Positions 18,506 through 27,519 of a stretch of 64,000 nucleotides of DNA are shown here, one piece after another. The notes beneath the pieces were generated by a model. It was given only the letters and a program-made list of their open reading frames with translations, had not been told where the DNA came from and searched no databases. Made by a program: the position numbers and the translations under genes. Each line of letters starts with the position of its first letter. The first letter of the stretch is position 1. The DNA is from Planctopirus ephydatiae. Lineage in GTDB: Bacteria; Planctomycetota; Planctomycetia; Planctomycetales; Planctomycetaceae. The DNA is taken from contig NZ_CP036299.1 in the NCBI RefSeq assembly GCF_007752345.1, forward strand, positions 4,684,001 to 4,748,000, written 5' to 3'.

Positions 18506-21500
18506 ATGTCTCATTTTGCGCGCCGATTGTTCGCCCATGCGATCCAGCATCGTACTCGCTGGCTTTCGGCTGGATTATGCCTGACGGCTGTTTCCTCACT
18601 CCCTGTGGAATACAAAAACACAGTGCAGGCGCAGGACTGGCTGGCCGATTCGACCATCAATGTCGGATCGTCACTGTATGAAGGAGGCACCTCAACGCAG
18701 CAAGGCCAGGCCTTAGGGACAGCCTTCCGCGTCGGGCACTTCACAGGTCCGTGGATCGGACGTGAAGATTCCATCACTCCTGTCGAATTGATGCCCTACG
18801 GCTTTATCGAAAACTTCATGCTCTTCGGTGATCTTCGTGGCTTCCGCTCGAATTCGGATCGCTATGGAGCCAACGTCGGCGGTGGTGCTCGCTATTACCT
18901 CGAAAACTACGACCGAATCATCGGTGCGAATGCGTATTTCGATTACGACGAAACCAGTGGTGCTCCCTTCCGTGATGTCGGCTTTGGTATTGAAACTTTA
19001 GGCCGCTATTGGGATGCACGAGTCAATGCATACTTCCCAGTAGGGCCTACCGAACAGCTCCTCAGCCAGAGCGTGGTCACAGGAAGTCAACGATTCCAGG
19101 ATTTCCGTATCCTCTTCGACCGCGAGCGAGTTGTCGGTCTTGCTCCCAAAGGTTTCGATGCCGAATTCGGCATGCCGTTATTCTTCAACAGCTTCTTCGA
19201 GCGGCACGATCTCCGCGCCTTTGGTGGTTTCTACCATTATCAGTCAGAAAATCTGCCCACTCTCTGGGGTTGGAAGGGACGACTCTCTGCCGATGTCATC
19301 CCCAGCATTAACGTCGGCCTTGAAGTCGCTCATGACCAGGTCTTCAAGACCAACGTGGCGTTCAATGTGCAATGGACATTCGGTGGCTTCCGCCAGGGTG
19401 AAAGCGAACGGATCACTCAGATCAATCGCATGACCACTCCTGTCCGCCGCAGCTACAACGTGGTTGTCGCACGGAATACCGTCATCGATGAAGATGTTGT
19501 CGCAATCAACCCTACCACTGGTAACGCGTACAACGTTCAGCATGTTGACAGTAACGCAGCCGGTTTCGAAAACGGGACCGTCGAGAATCCCTGGAACACT
19601 ATCCAGGAAGCTCAAGGGATCGTGGGTGAAGATATCATCTTCGTCCATGCCGACAGCGTGTTTGATAATCCCGGCACGATCAATCTCGAATCCGGTGTTC
19701 GAGTTCTCGGCGAAGGAAATGGTGTCAACCACTTCGTCAATGTCGAGGGTCTAGGAAATATCCTTTTGCCACGGGCCACCGCCGGTGTGAATCGCCCACT
19801 GATCCAGAACACCATTGGTGATGGTGTCGTGCTGGCTGCGAATACAGAATTCAGCGGCTTCGTCGTCGATAACCCAAGTGGTTTTGGCATCGTTGGGACA
19901 GGCGATCTCGGCCAGTCATTTATCCGCAACACCTCGGTTTCCAGCAGTGGTTTAGCCGGAATTTCTCTTAACAATACTCAAGGTGCATTGAGTATCCAGA
20001 ACTCGACGATTTCCGATCCTGATGGCAATGCCAATGCTCTGGAAATCATCGGTGGAAACTCGACCGTTACCTTTACTGGAAACTCCAGTTCAACAGCCTT
20101 CGACATCACCAGTACAGGTGGTGCCGCACTGCTTGTGCAAGGTATGACGGGTGGATCTGTCAATCTGACTGGCTCACAGATCTCGAACGATGCTGGCCTG
20201 GGTGTCCAGATTCAGAATAACGCCAGCATTGTGACCGTCGATTCTGCCACAATTTCCAATGCCACAGGAAACGCAGTCCTTGTCAACAACACCTCCCGGA
20301 ACGTGACCTTCCGTGGCCCGCTCAATATTTCGAATGCAGGCGACGACTCTATTCTTATTCAGAATACAGCCGCTGGCTCAACGGTTTCGTTCACGGATCT
20401 GTCAAATACGACCGGCGTCACCATCAGCGGTCGCGGCGGACAGGGGGTGAACATCAACAACAATGCGGGCAACGTCAACTTCTTCAGCCCTGTGAGCATT
20501 GCCGGCCTGGGTGGAGTGGGTGATGCTGCCATCGACTTCCAGAATAACTCCGGGAGTGCATTATTCCAGAACATTACGATTCAAGATAGTGCGGGCGATG
20601 GTATTCGGATCGGTGAAACCGCACTGGGAAGCAATAACACTGGTCGATTTACCGTCAGCGGCATCACCAGTATCACTGGGAACATCGCACAAAACGGTAT
20701 TGCCATTACCGATGACAGCGCGGTTGTCACTTTCGGAAATGCAGCCACAACCACCGGGATCAATGGTCGCGGGCTGGCAGGCATCAGCGTCATTGACAAC
20801 AACGCGAACGTCAGCTTCCTGGGAACCACCAGCATTGGTAACCCTGGTGGCAGCACCAGCCCGGCCATTGATCTGCAGGATAACGACAACGCGAATATTG
20901 TCTTTGGCAGTGTGATTGTCACCGATGCGACCGGGCCGGCTGGCCAGGGGGCAGGTGTCAACATTACCGGTAACGCTTCGAACATCTCCTTCAACTCTCT
21001 CGATGTCACTACCATCGACGGTATCGGCCTCTTCGTTCGCAATTCGCAAAGCCTGACGATTGCCGACGGCTTTATCGACTCCACATTCGCCACAGCAGGT
21101 CGTTCGGCCATCGATATTGAGGACTCTGGCTACGTCATCACTCTCGATGGAGCCTCGGCCGATACACCCACCGGGGCTGGTATCAGGCTGGTCAATAATA
21201 CGGGGGTCAACGGGACTGGCAATGCTCAGTTCGTGATCACCGGCACCGATGTCGCCCGTGATGGTGGTACCATTCAGAATGGTGATGCAGACGGTGTCTT
21301 CGCTGTGAACTCCGGTGGAGTCAGCCTCACCGGGATGACCATCAACGACAATCTCGGCCGTGGTGTTTTCGCCAGCAATCTGCGACAGCTCAATGTCTTT
21401 GGCAGCACGACAGCAGGTGACATTTTTGCGAATGGATTCTCCGGCGTCGAAACACTCAATGTGGATGTCGTCCAGATTGCCGACATGCAATTTACCAACA

Positions 21501-22420
21501 ACGGTGCCGTCAATACGGACAACCCGGAAATTCTGCTCCGTGCGAATGCACTCTCGCAAACAACCCCCTCTGGGCAAACCAGCACTGGTTACCAATGGCT
21601 GATTCAACGCAACGTGATTACCGAGAACGGTGTTGACGCGGTCCGCCTTCAGTCGGAAAACACCAACGTCGGCACGCTCTTCCTGACAGTGGGTGGCCCG
21701 AACAACAACGATCTGGTGACCTTCCTGCCTGGAGCAGCCACGAGCGACGGCAATACGATCACACTCAATTCCATCACCCCTGGTGCAGCTGGTGTCAACG
21801 TCCAGTGGAACAATGCTCTCTCAGCCGCTGCTCAGTGGAATCTGATCACGGTGACAGGTGCCAACAACGGTGCAGAACGCATCGGGATGCGGTTTGCGAC
21901 CACCAACACCCTTCAGCCACACGTGATCAATGTTCTCGACAACACCATCAATTCGACACGTGAGAACTCCACTGGCTTTGAATTCTCTCAAGCCGGTGTT
22001 CTCAACGCGATTATTGCCCGCAATAACGTGAACTTTAATACGCCGGATGTCTTCGTCGACTTCAACCGGGCGATGCGATTCAACATCGGCAATAACTCGG
22101 TCGTCGATCTGACCGACAACGTGACCCTCGATGCTGATGATGGATCGCAAGGCTTCCTGTTTGAAACCGTGGGCAGTGGCAGCACCTTCTTCATTGCCCG
22201 TAACGACCTGACCTTCACCAACAACTTCTTCGGATTCTTTGAAGAAGGGATTGTCTTTGAAACCGTTACAGGAACGGTCAACTTCATCGGCGGTGACGAT
22301 CTCACAACCAATAACCTGGTTAACTTCACAGGAACCACAGGTACAGGCACTGCCTTCCAGTTCCTCTCAGGAACATCAACCGGCTCACTCCGAGTTAACG
22401 GAATTCAAATCTTCCCATAA
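18506..22420 (+). CDS. Giant outer-membrane protein: inverse-autotransporter-type barrel plus beta-helix passenger
   Basis: 1304 residues. A signal peptide with a long basic N-region ends near QAQDW (~42). Residues ~45-305 have the repeating aromatic/Gly strands of an inverse autotransporter (intimin/invasin) barrel: GGGARYYLENYDRIIGANAY, FRDVGFGIETLGRYWDAR, GLAPKGFDAEFGMPL. The barrel comes first and the passenger second, as in that family. After a linker, NPWNTIQEAQG opens a right-handed beta-helix of about 900 residues with many NNxGN and ITG turns (for example VNINNNAGNVNF). The chain ends on a beta-helix strand without a sorting domain. A surface adhesin or matrix protein is inferred. 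ATG 18506 has GAGGTG upstream. A strong terminator follows, so it is a single-gene unit. Confidence 0.85.
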   Translation: MSHFARRLFAHAIQHRTRWLSAGLCLTAVSSLPVEYKNTVQAQDWLADSTINVGSSLYEGGTSTQQGQALGTAFRVGHFTGPWIGREDSITPVELMPYGFIENFMLFGDLRGFRSNSDRYGANVGGGARYYLENYDRIIGANAYFDYDETSGAPFRDVGFGIETLGRYWDARVNAYFPVGPTEQLLSQSVVTGSQRFQDFRILFDRERVVGLAPKGFDAEFGMPLFFNSFFERHDLRAFGGFYHYQSENLPTLWGWKGRLSADVIPSINVGLEVAHDQVFKTNVAFNVQWTFGGFRQGESERITQINRMTTPVRRSYNVVVARNTVIDEDVVAINPTTGNAYNVQHVDSNAAGFENGTVENPWNTIQEAQGIVGEDIIFVHADSVFDNPGTINLESGVRVLGEGNGVNHFVNVEGLGNILLPRATAGVNRPLIQNTIGDGVVLAANTEFSGFVVDNPSGFGIVGTGDLGQSFIRNTSVSSSGLAGISLNNTQGALSIQNSTISDPDGNANALEIIGGNSTVTFTGNSSSTAFDITSTGGAALLVQGMTGGSVNLTGSQISNDAGLGVQIQNNASIVTVDSATISNATGNAVLVNNTSRNVTFRGPLNISNAGDDSILIQNTAAGSTVSFTDLSNTTGVTISGRGGQGVNINNNAGNVNFFSPVSIAGLGGVGDAAIDFQNNSGSALFQNITIQDSAGDGIRIGETALGSNNTGRFTVSGITSITGNIAQNGIAITDDSAVVTFGNAATTTGINGRGLAGISVIDNNANVSFLGTTSIGNPGGSTSPAIDLQDNDNANIVFGSVIVTDATGPAGQGAGVNITGNASNISFNSLDVTTIDGIGLFVRNSQSLTIADGFIDSTFATAGRSAIDIEDSGYVITLDGASADTPTGAGIRLVNNTGVNGTGNAQFVITGTDVARDGGTIQNGDADGVFAVNSGGVSLTGMTINDNLGRGVFASNLRQLNVFGSTTAGDIFANGFSGVETLNVDVVQIADMQFTNNGAVNTDNPEILLRANALSQTTPSGQTSTGYQWLIQRNVITENGVDAVRLQSENTNVGTLFLTVGGPNNNDLVTFLPGAATSDGNTITLNSITPGAAGVNVQWNNALSAAAQWNLITVTGANNGAERIGMRFATTNTLQPHVINVLDNTINSTRENSTGFEFSQAGVLNAIIARNNVNFNTPDVFVDFNRAMRFNIGNNSVVDLTDNVTLDADDGSQGFLFETVGSGSTFFIARNDLTFTNNFFGFFEEGIVFETVTGTVNFIGGDDLTTNNLVNFTGTTGTGTAFQFLSGTSTGSLRVNGIQIFP

Positions 22421-22501
22421 GGCGGGATATCACCTGGCTTTGCTCAACCTGGCCTCCGATCCATGTTGATCACGCCTGATAACGTTCCTGTCGCACTAGG
22501 C

Positions 22502-22542
22502 AGCCCTGTGGAAATCCCCCCGATCTCCACAGGGCTGTTTCG
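22502..22542 (+). terminator. Hairpin terminator after the barrel/beta-helix gene
   Basis: An 11-base perfect stem, AGCCCTGTGGA (22502-22512) paired with TCCACAGGGCT (22526-22536), is followed by GTTTCGTT. It lies 80 bases after the stop of the giant gene. The T-run is short but the stem is very stable. Confidence 0.85.
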
Positions 22543-22600
22543 TTGGTCAAAAACGCACCACTTGGCAACTCTTACCGATCTCAGAATGAACATCACGTGA

Positions 22601-22655
22601 TGTGCCATGCTTGCGGCTTTTGTGCCATGCTTGCCGCCCGGAGCAAGCATGCTGG
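22601..22655. repeat. REP-like intergenic palindrome, copy 1 (with a duplicated left arm)
   Basis: TGTGCCATGCTTGCGGCTTT (22601-22620) is followed at once by TGTGCCATGCTTGCCGCC, then GGAGCAAGCATGCTGG to 22655. The second unit folds on GCATGCTTGC...GCAAGCATG-type arms. Related copies lie at 28432, 29744, 39980, 52084 and 62528. Confidence 0.75.
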
Positions 22656-22711
22656 ATCGGCCCCCGCCACGCGCCGTCGATTTCTACAACGCGTCATACA
22701 CCCAAACAAAA

Positions 22712-22744
22712 ATGCGACTCCAGGAATACCTCCCGGAGTCGCAT
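22712..22744 (-). terminator. Hairpin terminator of the Fe-S carrier gene
   Basis: ATGCGACTCC (22712-22721) pairs perfectly with GGAGTCGCAT (22735-22744). Reading on the minus strand, the hairpin follows the stop of the A-type carrier by 36 bases and is followed by TTTGTTTG. The plus-strand side also has an A/T-rich flank, so it could act both ways. Confidence 0.8.
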
Positions 22745-22780
22745 GAATTTTATTTTGGCAGTGGGACTTTTTCTACACCA

Positions 22781-23113
22781 TTAAGCCGAGAAGCTGCTGC
22801 CACATCCGCAGCTCTTCACAGCATTCGGGTTTTCAAACACGAATCCGCGACGATCCAATCCACTGTAGAAGTCGATGGTGGTACCATCCAGATACAACGC
22901 ACTCTTCTTATCGATAGCAACCTTCACACCATGATATTCGATCAGATGGTCGTTGACTGGATCAGCGGCTTCTTCGAAACCGAAGTTATACTTGAAGCCA
23001 CTGCAACCGCCACCGGCGATACCGACTCGAACCAGCGTGCTTTCACTCATCTGCTGCTCACTGATGATCCGCTGAATTTCCTTGGCGGCACTTTCGGTCA
23101 ATGTGACTGGCAT
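22781..23113 (-). CDS. A-type iron-sulfur cluster carrier (IscA/ErpA family)
   Basis: 110 residues that bind and pass on Fe-S clusters to apo-enzymes in the cytoplasm. The three conserved cysteines are visible: GGGCSGFKY in the middle and SCGCGSSF at the C-terminus. The N-terminus [17 protein letters not shown] is the family start, so ATG 23113 is chosen over the upstream frame opening at 23128; GAGGAATGAG precedes it. No isc or suf genes are adjacent, so the choice between IscA, SufA and ErpA is open. A hairpin terminator follows, suggesting a single-gene unit. Confidence 0.95.
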   Translation of the reverse strand: MPVTLTESAAKEIQRIISEQQMSESTLVRVGIAGGGCSGFKYNFGFEEAADPVNDHLIEYHGVKVAIDKKSALYLDGTTIDFYSGLDRRGFVFENPNAVKSCGCGSSFSA

Positions 23114-23293
23114 TTTCTCATTCCTCAATTAAGGGTATCGCTGTTTCACAAGTGAAAGCGAAATTCTATTGCATTATACAACCCGGCGTCACAAGTCAAC
23201 AAGGGGCATTGCTTGACCTGATGCCGGATGGAAAGTGGCGACACCGAACCATTCACCATCCACAACATTATACACCATCGAGCATTACGACAA

Positions 23294-24286
23294 TCAACCA
23301 GCCTTTTTCAGATTCTCTGGGCGACCTTCTGTCAGAAATCCTTCGTAGACTTTCTGAATCTCTTCAGCAGACGGAATCCCCGTATGAACCCATAAACCGT
23401 ACCGCAGCTTGACGGTTTGAGATGCTCCCCTTGCAGCCAGTACCACAGGCTTGGACAGCGTCATATCATTCTGATAAGACCCTTCCCCAAAAGGACTTAC
23501 GGTGAATAAACCATAGTCCCGAACGTGGTATCTGCCAGGACGAAAATTGGCCGAGTCATCGAGAATTGTTACGCCGTAAGTTTTTTCGTTCACCTTTCCG
23601 GAGTAGTCAATCCACGGTGCTGGCTTGCCCCAGGCCTCCTTGGTCTTTGTCTTCCCGTTGGCAGTGAGAATTTTTCCGCCCTGCAGTTCCCGCATTGTCT
23701 GAGCAATTCGAACTGCAAAAAATCCTTCTTTGGTATCACCCATAACCACGTCATCAACCAATGGTTCCAGCAGGATCTCTGCTGCAATCAGGCGGTTCGT
23801 GGTGATCGTCCAACGCGTGGTCTCTCGCAGTTGTGCCTGCCCTTCTCCATTAAGCCATTCATTTTCGAGTCGAATCACCACCTTATCGCCAGCCGCCTTC
23901 TCGATCGTCGCCCCGCGATTCACGATGGGCTCTCTCTCCATCCAGTGCTTGCCGTGATTCACTTCATCAATGCTGATCCACAATCCTTTATGGTGCGGAT
24001 GCTCTTTTTCTCCCGGTTCAATAGGCCGGGTGAGTATGGCCCCGTCGGCAGCCATCAGTGGCCAGAAATAGGGCTTTTTCAAATCCTTGCCCAAATGCAA
24101 AGTCGTGAAGGGTTGCCCATCAATCGTAATCGCAATCTGATCTCCCTCCTGCTGAGCAACGACTCCACCGTCCGCACCAAAAGTCGTGGTCGAGCCCAGC
24201 GTCAAACTGCAGATCACAGCCATGCACCAGAGAAACTGGCCAGCAGTTGGTAAAGCCCTCTTTCCAGTCATCTGTTGGAACGTCAT
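23294..24286 (-). CDS. Secreted PmoA-like protein (DUF6807 type)
   Basis: 330 residues with a signal peptide (hydrophobic ~21-38, cleavage near TFGADGG). The exported part begins with IAITIDGQPFTTLHLGKDLK and contains KPYFWPL, then EKEHPHHKGLWISIDEVNHG, the histidine-rich signature of the family misnamed after methane monooxygenase subunit PmoA. Despite the name there is no evidence for methane oxidation. Family members are abundant in planctomycetes and other carbohydrate-rich gene sets, and a beta-sandwich that handles sugars is one guess. ATG 24286 has AAAGG close upstream. It lies 180 bases from the Fe-S carrier and 220 from the PanE-like gene, so it may be transcribed alone. Confidence 0.85.
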   Translation of the reverse strand: MTFQQMTGKRALPTAGQFLWCMAVICSLTLGSTTTFGADGGVVAQQEGDQIAITIDGQPFTTLHLGKDLKKPYFWPLMAADGAILTRPIEPGEKEHPHHKGLWISIDEVNHGKHWMEREPIVNRGATIEKAAGDKVVIRLENEWLNGEGQAQLRETTRWTITTNRLIAAEILLEPLVDDVVMGDTKEGFFAVRIAQTMRELQGGKILTANGKTKTKEAWGKPAPWIDYSGKVNEKTYGVTILDDSANFRPGRYHVRDYGLFTVSPFGEGSYQNDMTLSKPVVLAARGASQTVKLRYGLWVHTGIPSAEEIQKVYEGFLTEGRPENLKKAG

Positions 24287-24507
24287 TGCCTTTTCTCCCG
24301 GTTGTTCACAAATCATGGTCGCCCATCATGCAGCGGGACATGGAAGTCCCCATCGGATGCAACAGGCAACCATACCAACCTCAGCCGTCACTTGCCTCAG
24401 GAAATGCCGGGCGCGAACATGAAATGACAACTGGAATTGCCACCATTCCCACACCATTTCAACATAACCAGTTGATTACAGGGGGTTCACTGCGATCCAG
24501 CGACAGA

Positions 24508-25479
24508 TCAACCTCTGGAGGAAGCACCTTCCCGCTCTCTGCGGATGTCAGCCACTCTTAAATGAGTGATTGCCAGGTCGAGCAAACTGAAACCTCCCAG
24601 GGGGACAGGCGATGGATAATTTTTGAGATCATAGAGAATCTGTGCCGCTTCATTCGCGCCCCCCGCTTCGAGATCGGTCATTAAGGAGGCCGCCAGTGTG
24701 GATTTTGGATTCAGGACGCGGTGCTTCAAATCCTGATAAACATGGTCTCTGGGTGGATAGCCCGCCCTTTCGGCAATCAAGCGGCATTCCTCGATAAGTT
24801 GTAACGTATACGCCCCTCCGCCAGCCTGCACAATATCTCCCACCGTACCCCGCATGAGGCAATTAATCCCCGCAAGCGTTGCCAGGAAGAACCACTTCTC
24901 CCACATCTCGAGCAAAATCTGGCGACTATGGACGGCAGTAAACTTCGCCTGAGAAAAAATCGGATCGATCACATCCACCCGCTCGGCCTGCTCGGTAAAT
25001 CGTTCTCCATAAACAAAATCGTGAACATTGCTCAAATGCACAATCTCACCAGCTGTGTTCAACCGAGCCGAAATATGGCATTTGCCACCCAGCACATGCC
25101 GGGGGCCAAACGCGGCATCTAAAACCTGCAGATGCCGCATGCCATTGAGCATCGGGATGATGAGCGTCTCAGCCCCAACGGCTGGTCGAATATCAGCGAT
25201 AGACTGCTCCAGGTCATAGGCCTTGCAGGTCAAAATCACGAGATCGAATCGGGCGGCAGGCTCACCCCGCTCTGCCAGCGCACTAAGTTCACTCGCCGTC
25301 AGGCAAGCAGGTGCCGGTAAAAACGCATTCCCGAACGAACTGGTGATCGTCAAACCCGCTTGAGCCAGCTTCTGTGCTCGCAGCGGCCGAACCAGAAAGG
25401 TCACATCCTGACCCGCTTCCAGCAGCCGACCGCCAAAATACCCACCCACAGCCCCCGCACCCAACACCAGAACTCGCAT
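24508..25479 (-). CDS. 2-dehydropantoate 2-reductase family protein (ketopantoate reductase-like)
   Basis: 323 residues of the PanE/ApbA family, which reduces 2-dehydropantoate to pantoate with NADPH in pantothenate synthesis. The Rossmann motif is LGAGAVGGYFGGRLL at the N-terminus. LTCKAYD carries the catalytic-type lysine. The C-terminal helical domain has KWFFLATLAGINCLMRG. The phosphate-binding strand ends in RPLRA, consistent with NADPH. Paralogues that reduce other 2-oxoacids are common, so the substrate is not certain. ATG 25479 has GGAAAGAG upstream. No other pan genes are nearby. Confidence 0.88.
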   Translation of the reverse strand: MRVLVLGAGAVGGYFGGRLLEAGQDVTFLVRPLRAQKLAQAGLTITSSFGNAFLPAPACLTASELSALAERGEPAARFDLVILTCKAYDLEQSIADIRPAVGAETLIIPMLNGMRHLQVLDAAFGPRHVLGGKCHISARLNTAGEIVHLSNVHDFVYGERFTEQAERVDVIDPIFSQAKFTAVHSRQILLEMWEKWFFLATLAGINCLMRGTVGDIVQAGGGAYTLQLIEECRLIAERAGYPPRDHVYQDLKHRVLNPKSTLAASLMTDLEAGGANEAAQILYDLKNYPSPVPLGGFSLLDLAITHLRVADIRREREGASSRG

Positions 25480-25616
25480 GGGTCTCTTTCCGTCATGAGA
25501 ATTCGACTTCGACCCTCGATGCCATCGAGTTCATCACCTCTCGAAAGCTCAACGATGGCTCAAACAGGTGATGAAAAATTCAAAACGATCTTCCATCACC
25601 CGCCACTTGCTTGATT

Positions 25617-27113
25617 TTAACCTGGCCCCATTCCCAGGTCGTAGGCCTTCAAATTCTGGCGATAGACAGCGAGTGCCGCGTGCAACGTCGAGCGGTCGAT
25701 CTTCCATTGGGGATTGCCATCCGTGAATCGATTGCAGTGCTCGACCAGCAGTTGATGCAAAAACTTGAACAGGTGCCGGGGCACGCGCATTTGCGACAAT
25801 GTGCTGACAAGTTCTGCTTCCGTCACGCTGCTGTCGAACCAGTCGAGCAGCTTGGGCGGATTGGTACTGCCATTTGTACAGGCCTTAATCCGATCGTTGG
25901 CGAGGTCGTACAGCGATTCCCCCGTCCACTCCAGCGAGCGGATCATATTCTGCTTATCAAGCCGCGAACGCTCGTAGAATTCGGGGTTTTCCCGGCTGAG
26001 AAAATGACTGATCTCGACAGGCAACAGCAGCTTGAAACCCAGTCCCGAATGCTTGAGAAACTTGTTATCGAACATCGGCCACATGAGATCACGCATGCGT
26101 TCGGCATTGCCGTTGATCAGATGCGGCTCATCGACACGATCAACAATCACCACCATCCCGGTGAAGCCCAACGTTCTCAGCACGCTTTGTAATTTCGAGA
26201 GGAATTCATAGCGGTCATCGCTGCGGTCCTTGGCAGGCACAGGCTGTGCCACGAGGTCTTTCGATTCAAAACCCGCCAGCACCTGCTTGAGTGCAATCAA
26301 AGGATGATTCAGCACGCGCACCTGCCGGCAAACGCGCCAGGCCAGCCACAACAATTTTGTCTGCTTGATCAGCCACGGGCCCCACGCAACCAGCAGCACC
26401 AGCCACGGCCAAGGCCTGCCAAACTGATTCAGCGAGCCGTTCTGCGCCAGCACGCCAAAGAGGACCAGCGTGGCCAGCGCTCCCAGTCCCAGTTCCCACC
26501 AGCTCACAAAGTTGGCGAACCTCAATTTGCGACGCAATGCATTCCAGCGCGTGGCGGGATGCGTACTGCGCGCTTTATCGAAAAAGGCAGCCAAGAGCAG
26601 CAGATCCCGTTTCTGTGAACGCGAAAGGCTCGCCAGTCGATCCGCATGAATCTCAAAAGCGCCAGGCTTGGACGTATGGCTCTCTTCCAGCACATCATCC
26701 ACAAGCCGAGTGGTCGCTAACGACAGAATGGCGTCCATGTGATCCCATAGCTTCCACTGACTCAAAGCCCGCTCGGGGCGGGAAGAGTGCGGCGCCACAT
26801 GCTGGCGGAAGTTGTCGAGAAACGGATTGAAGTCGTCGTACTCGACCACAAACACCCGTTCATTCGGATGCCCGACGTTATGCTCGGAAATCTGATCCAC
26901 CACCTGCAGGCGCAGTGCCGTTTTCCCACTTCCCTTTTCACCAAACACGACGGCTGTCGATGGTTCGCCCGGGTTGCCGCAGATTTTATCCCAGGCAGGA
27001 TGGAACGTCGCTTGAGCACAGAACCGCTTGAACAGCGGATCGCTCTGTGCGTCTTCCTGACTGAATGGATTCTGAGAAAGCCCATGATGTTCGAGAAACT
27101 GCTGAATCCGCAT
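25617..27113 (-). CDS. P-loop ATPase with an internal membrane hairpin (KAP-like), function unknown
   Basis: 498 residues. Walker A is GEKGSGKTAL (58-67) and Walker B is MVVIVDRVDE (~319-328). Between them lie two hydrophobic segments (~205-223 and ~234-250) flanked by basic helices. A P-loop ATPase with membrane segments inserted between Walker A and B is the plan of KAP NTPases, which organise membrane complexes or phage exclusion. The C-terminal part has VPRHLFKFLHQLL and a HNP-like helical end. The N-terminal motif LEHHGLSQNPFSQEDA recalls ExeA/Orc-type ATPases. ATG 27113 has AAAGG eight bases upstream and is preferred to TTG 27119. It stands alone, and its cellular role cannot be stated. 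Confidence 0.8.
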   Translation of the reverse strand: MRIQQFLEHHGLSQNPFSQEDAQSDPLFKRFCAQATFHPAWDKICGNPGEPSTAVVFGEKGSGKTALRLQVVDQISEHNVGHPNERVFVVEYDDFNPFLDNFRQHVAPHSSRPERALSQWKLWDHMDAILSLATTRLVDDVLEESHTSKPGAFEIHADRLASLSRSQKRDLLLLAAFFDKARSTHPATRWNALRRKLRFANFVSWWELGLGALATLVLFGVLAQNGSLNQFGRPWPWLVLLVAWGPWLIKQTKLLWLAWRVCRQVRVLNHPLIALKQVLAGFESKDLVAQPVPAKDRSDDRYEFLSKLQSVLRTLGFTGMVVIVDRVDEPHLINGNAERMRDLMWPMFDNKFLKHSGLGFKLLLPVEISHFLSRENPEFYERSRLDKQNMIRSLEWTGESLYDLANDRIKACTNGSTNPPKLLDWFDSSVTEAELVSTLSQMRVPRHLFKFLHQLLVEHCNRFTDGNPQWKIDRSTLHAALAVYRQNLKAYDLGMGPG

Positions 27114-27519
27114 GAACAACCTTTACGGCTGGTGAATGTAAGCTCTGCAAGGCCCTCATCAACTCAATAACTGGCACTTTCCACAGAGCGAAACATGAGA
27201 CAGAGCGAAACATGATTCCGTGACTTCCAATCGCTGGCGTCCATCACCCCAGATATCAAGGCCCTGCATCAATCCCTCGATCGAGGTCAAGTCCCGCCTC
27301 CTGTCGGACACAGACTGACGACCATCGACGACAGAGCCCACCGGGTCATACCTTCCCTGAAGGAAAGACGTTTGCCAGCACATCGCGCACTGCTACAGAA
27401 TACCTGTTCTGCGCAAAACATCGCCAGTGACTTGATCCGGGGATCAACCCTTGTGGAAAATTTCACACAGAATAAATCTCCCGACAACCCATGATCGTCT
27501 GTGAACCATCGAGAACCTT
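27114..27519. other. Divergent promoter region without a recognised gene
   Basis: About 400 bases between the minus-strand ATPase and the plus-strand phosphopantetheinyl transferase. It should hold both promoters. A short direct repeat, GAGCGAAACATGA, occurs twice in tandem around 27186-27211 (GAGCGAAACATGAGACA then GAGCGAAACATGATTCC). No gene or RNA is recognised. Confidence 0.5.

Noticed and set aside
18128-18550. 140-codon minus-strand frame and an overlapping plus-strand frame (18232-18681) in the leader
   Set aside because: They overlap each other and the start of the giant gene, with no motif and no good ribosome site.
20561-21607. 348-codon minus-strand frame antisense to the beta-helix
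   Set aside because: The repetitive beta-helix coding sequence leaves long open frames on the opposite strand; no motif is present.
18506-22420. Possible CRISPR or tandem-repeat array in the beta-helix region
   Set aside because: The repeats are imperfect and follow codon phase, as expected from beta-helix rungs, not direct repeats with spacers.
23525-24253. 242-codon plus-strand frame antisense to the PmoA-like gene
   Set aside because: No ribosome site or family, and the minus-strand protein has a signal peptide and the HPHHKGLW signature.
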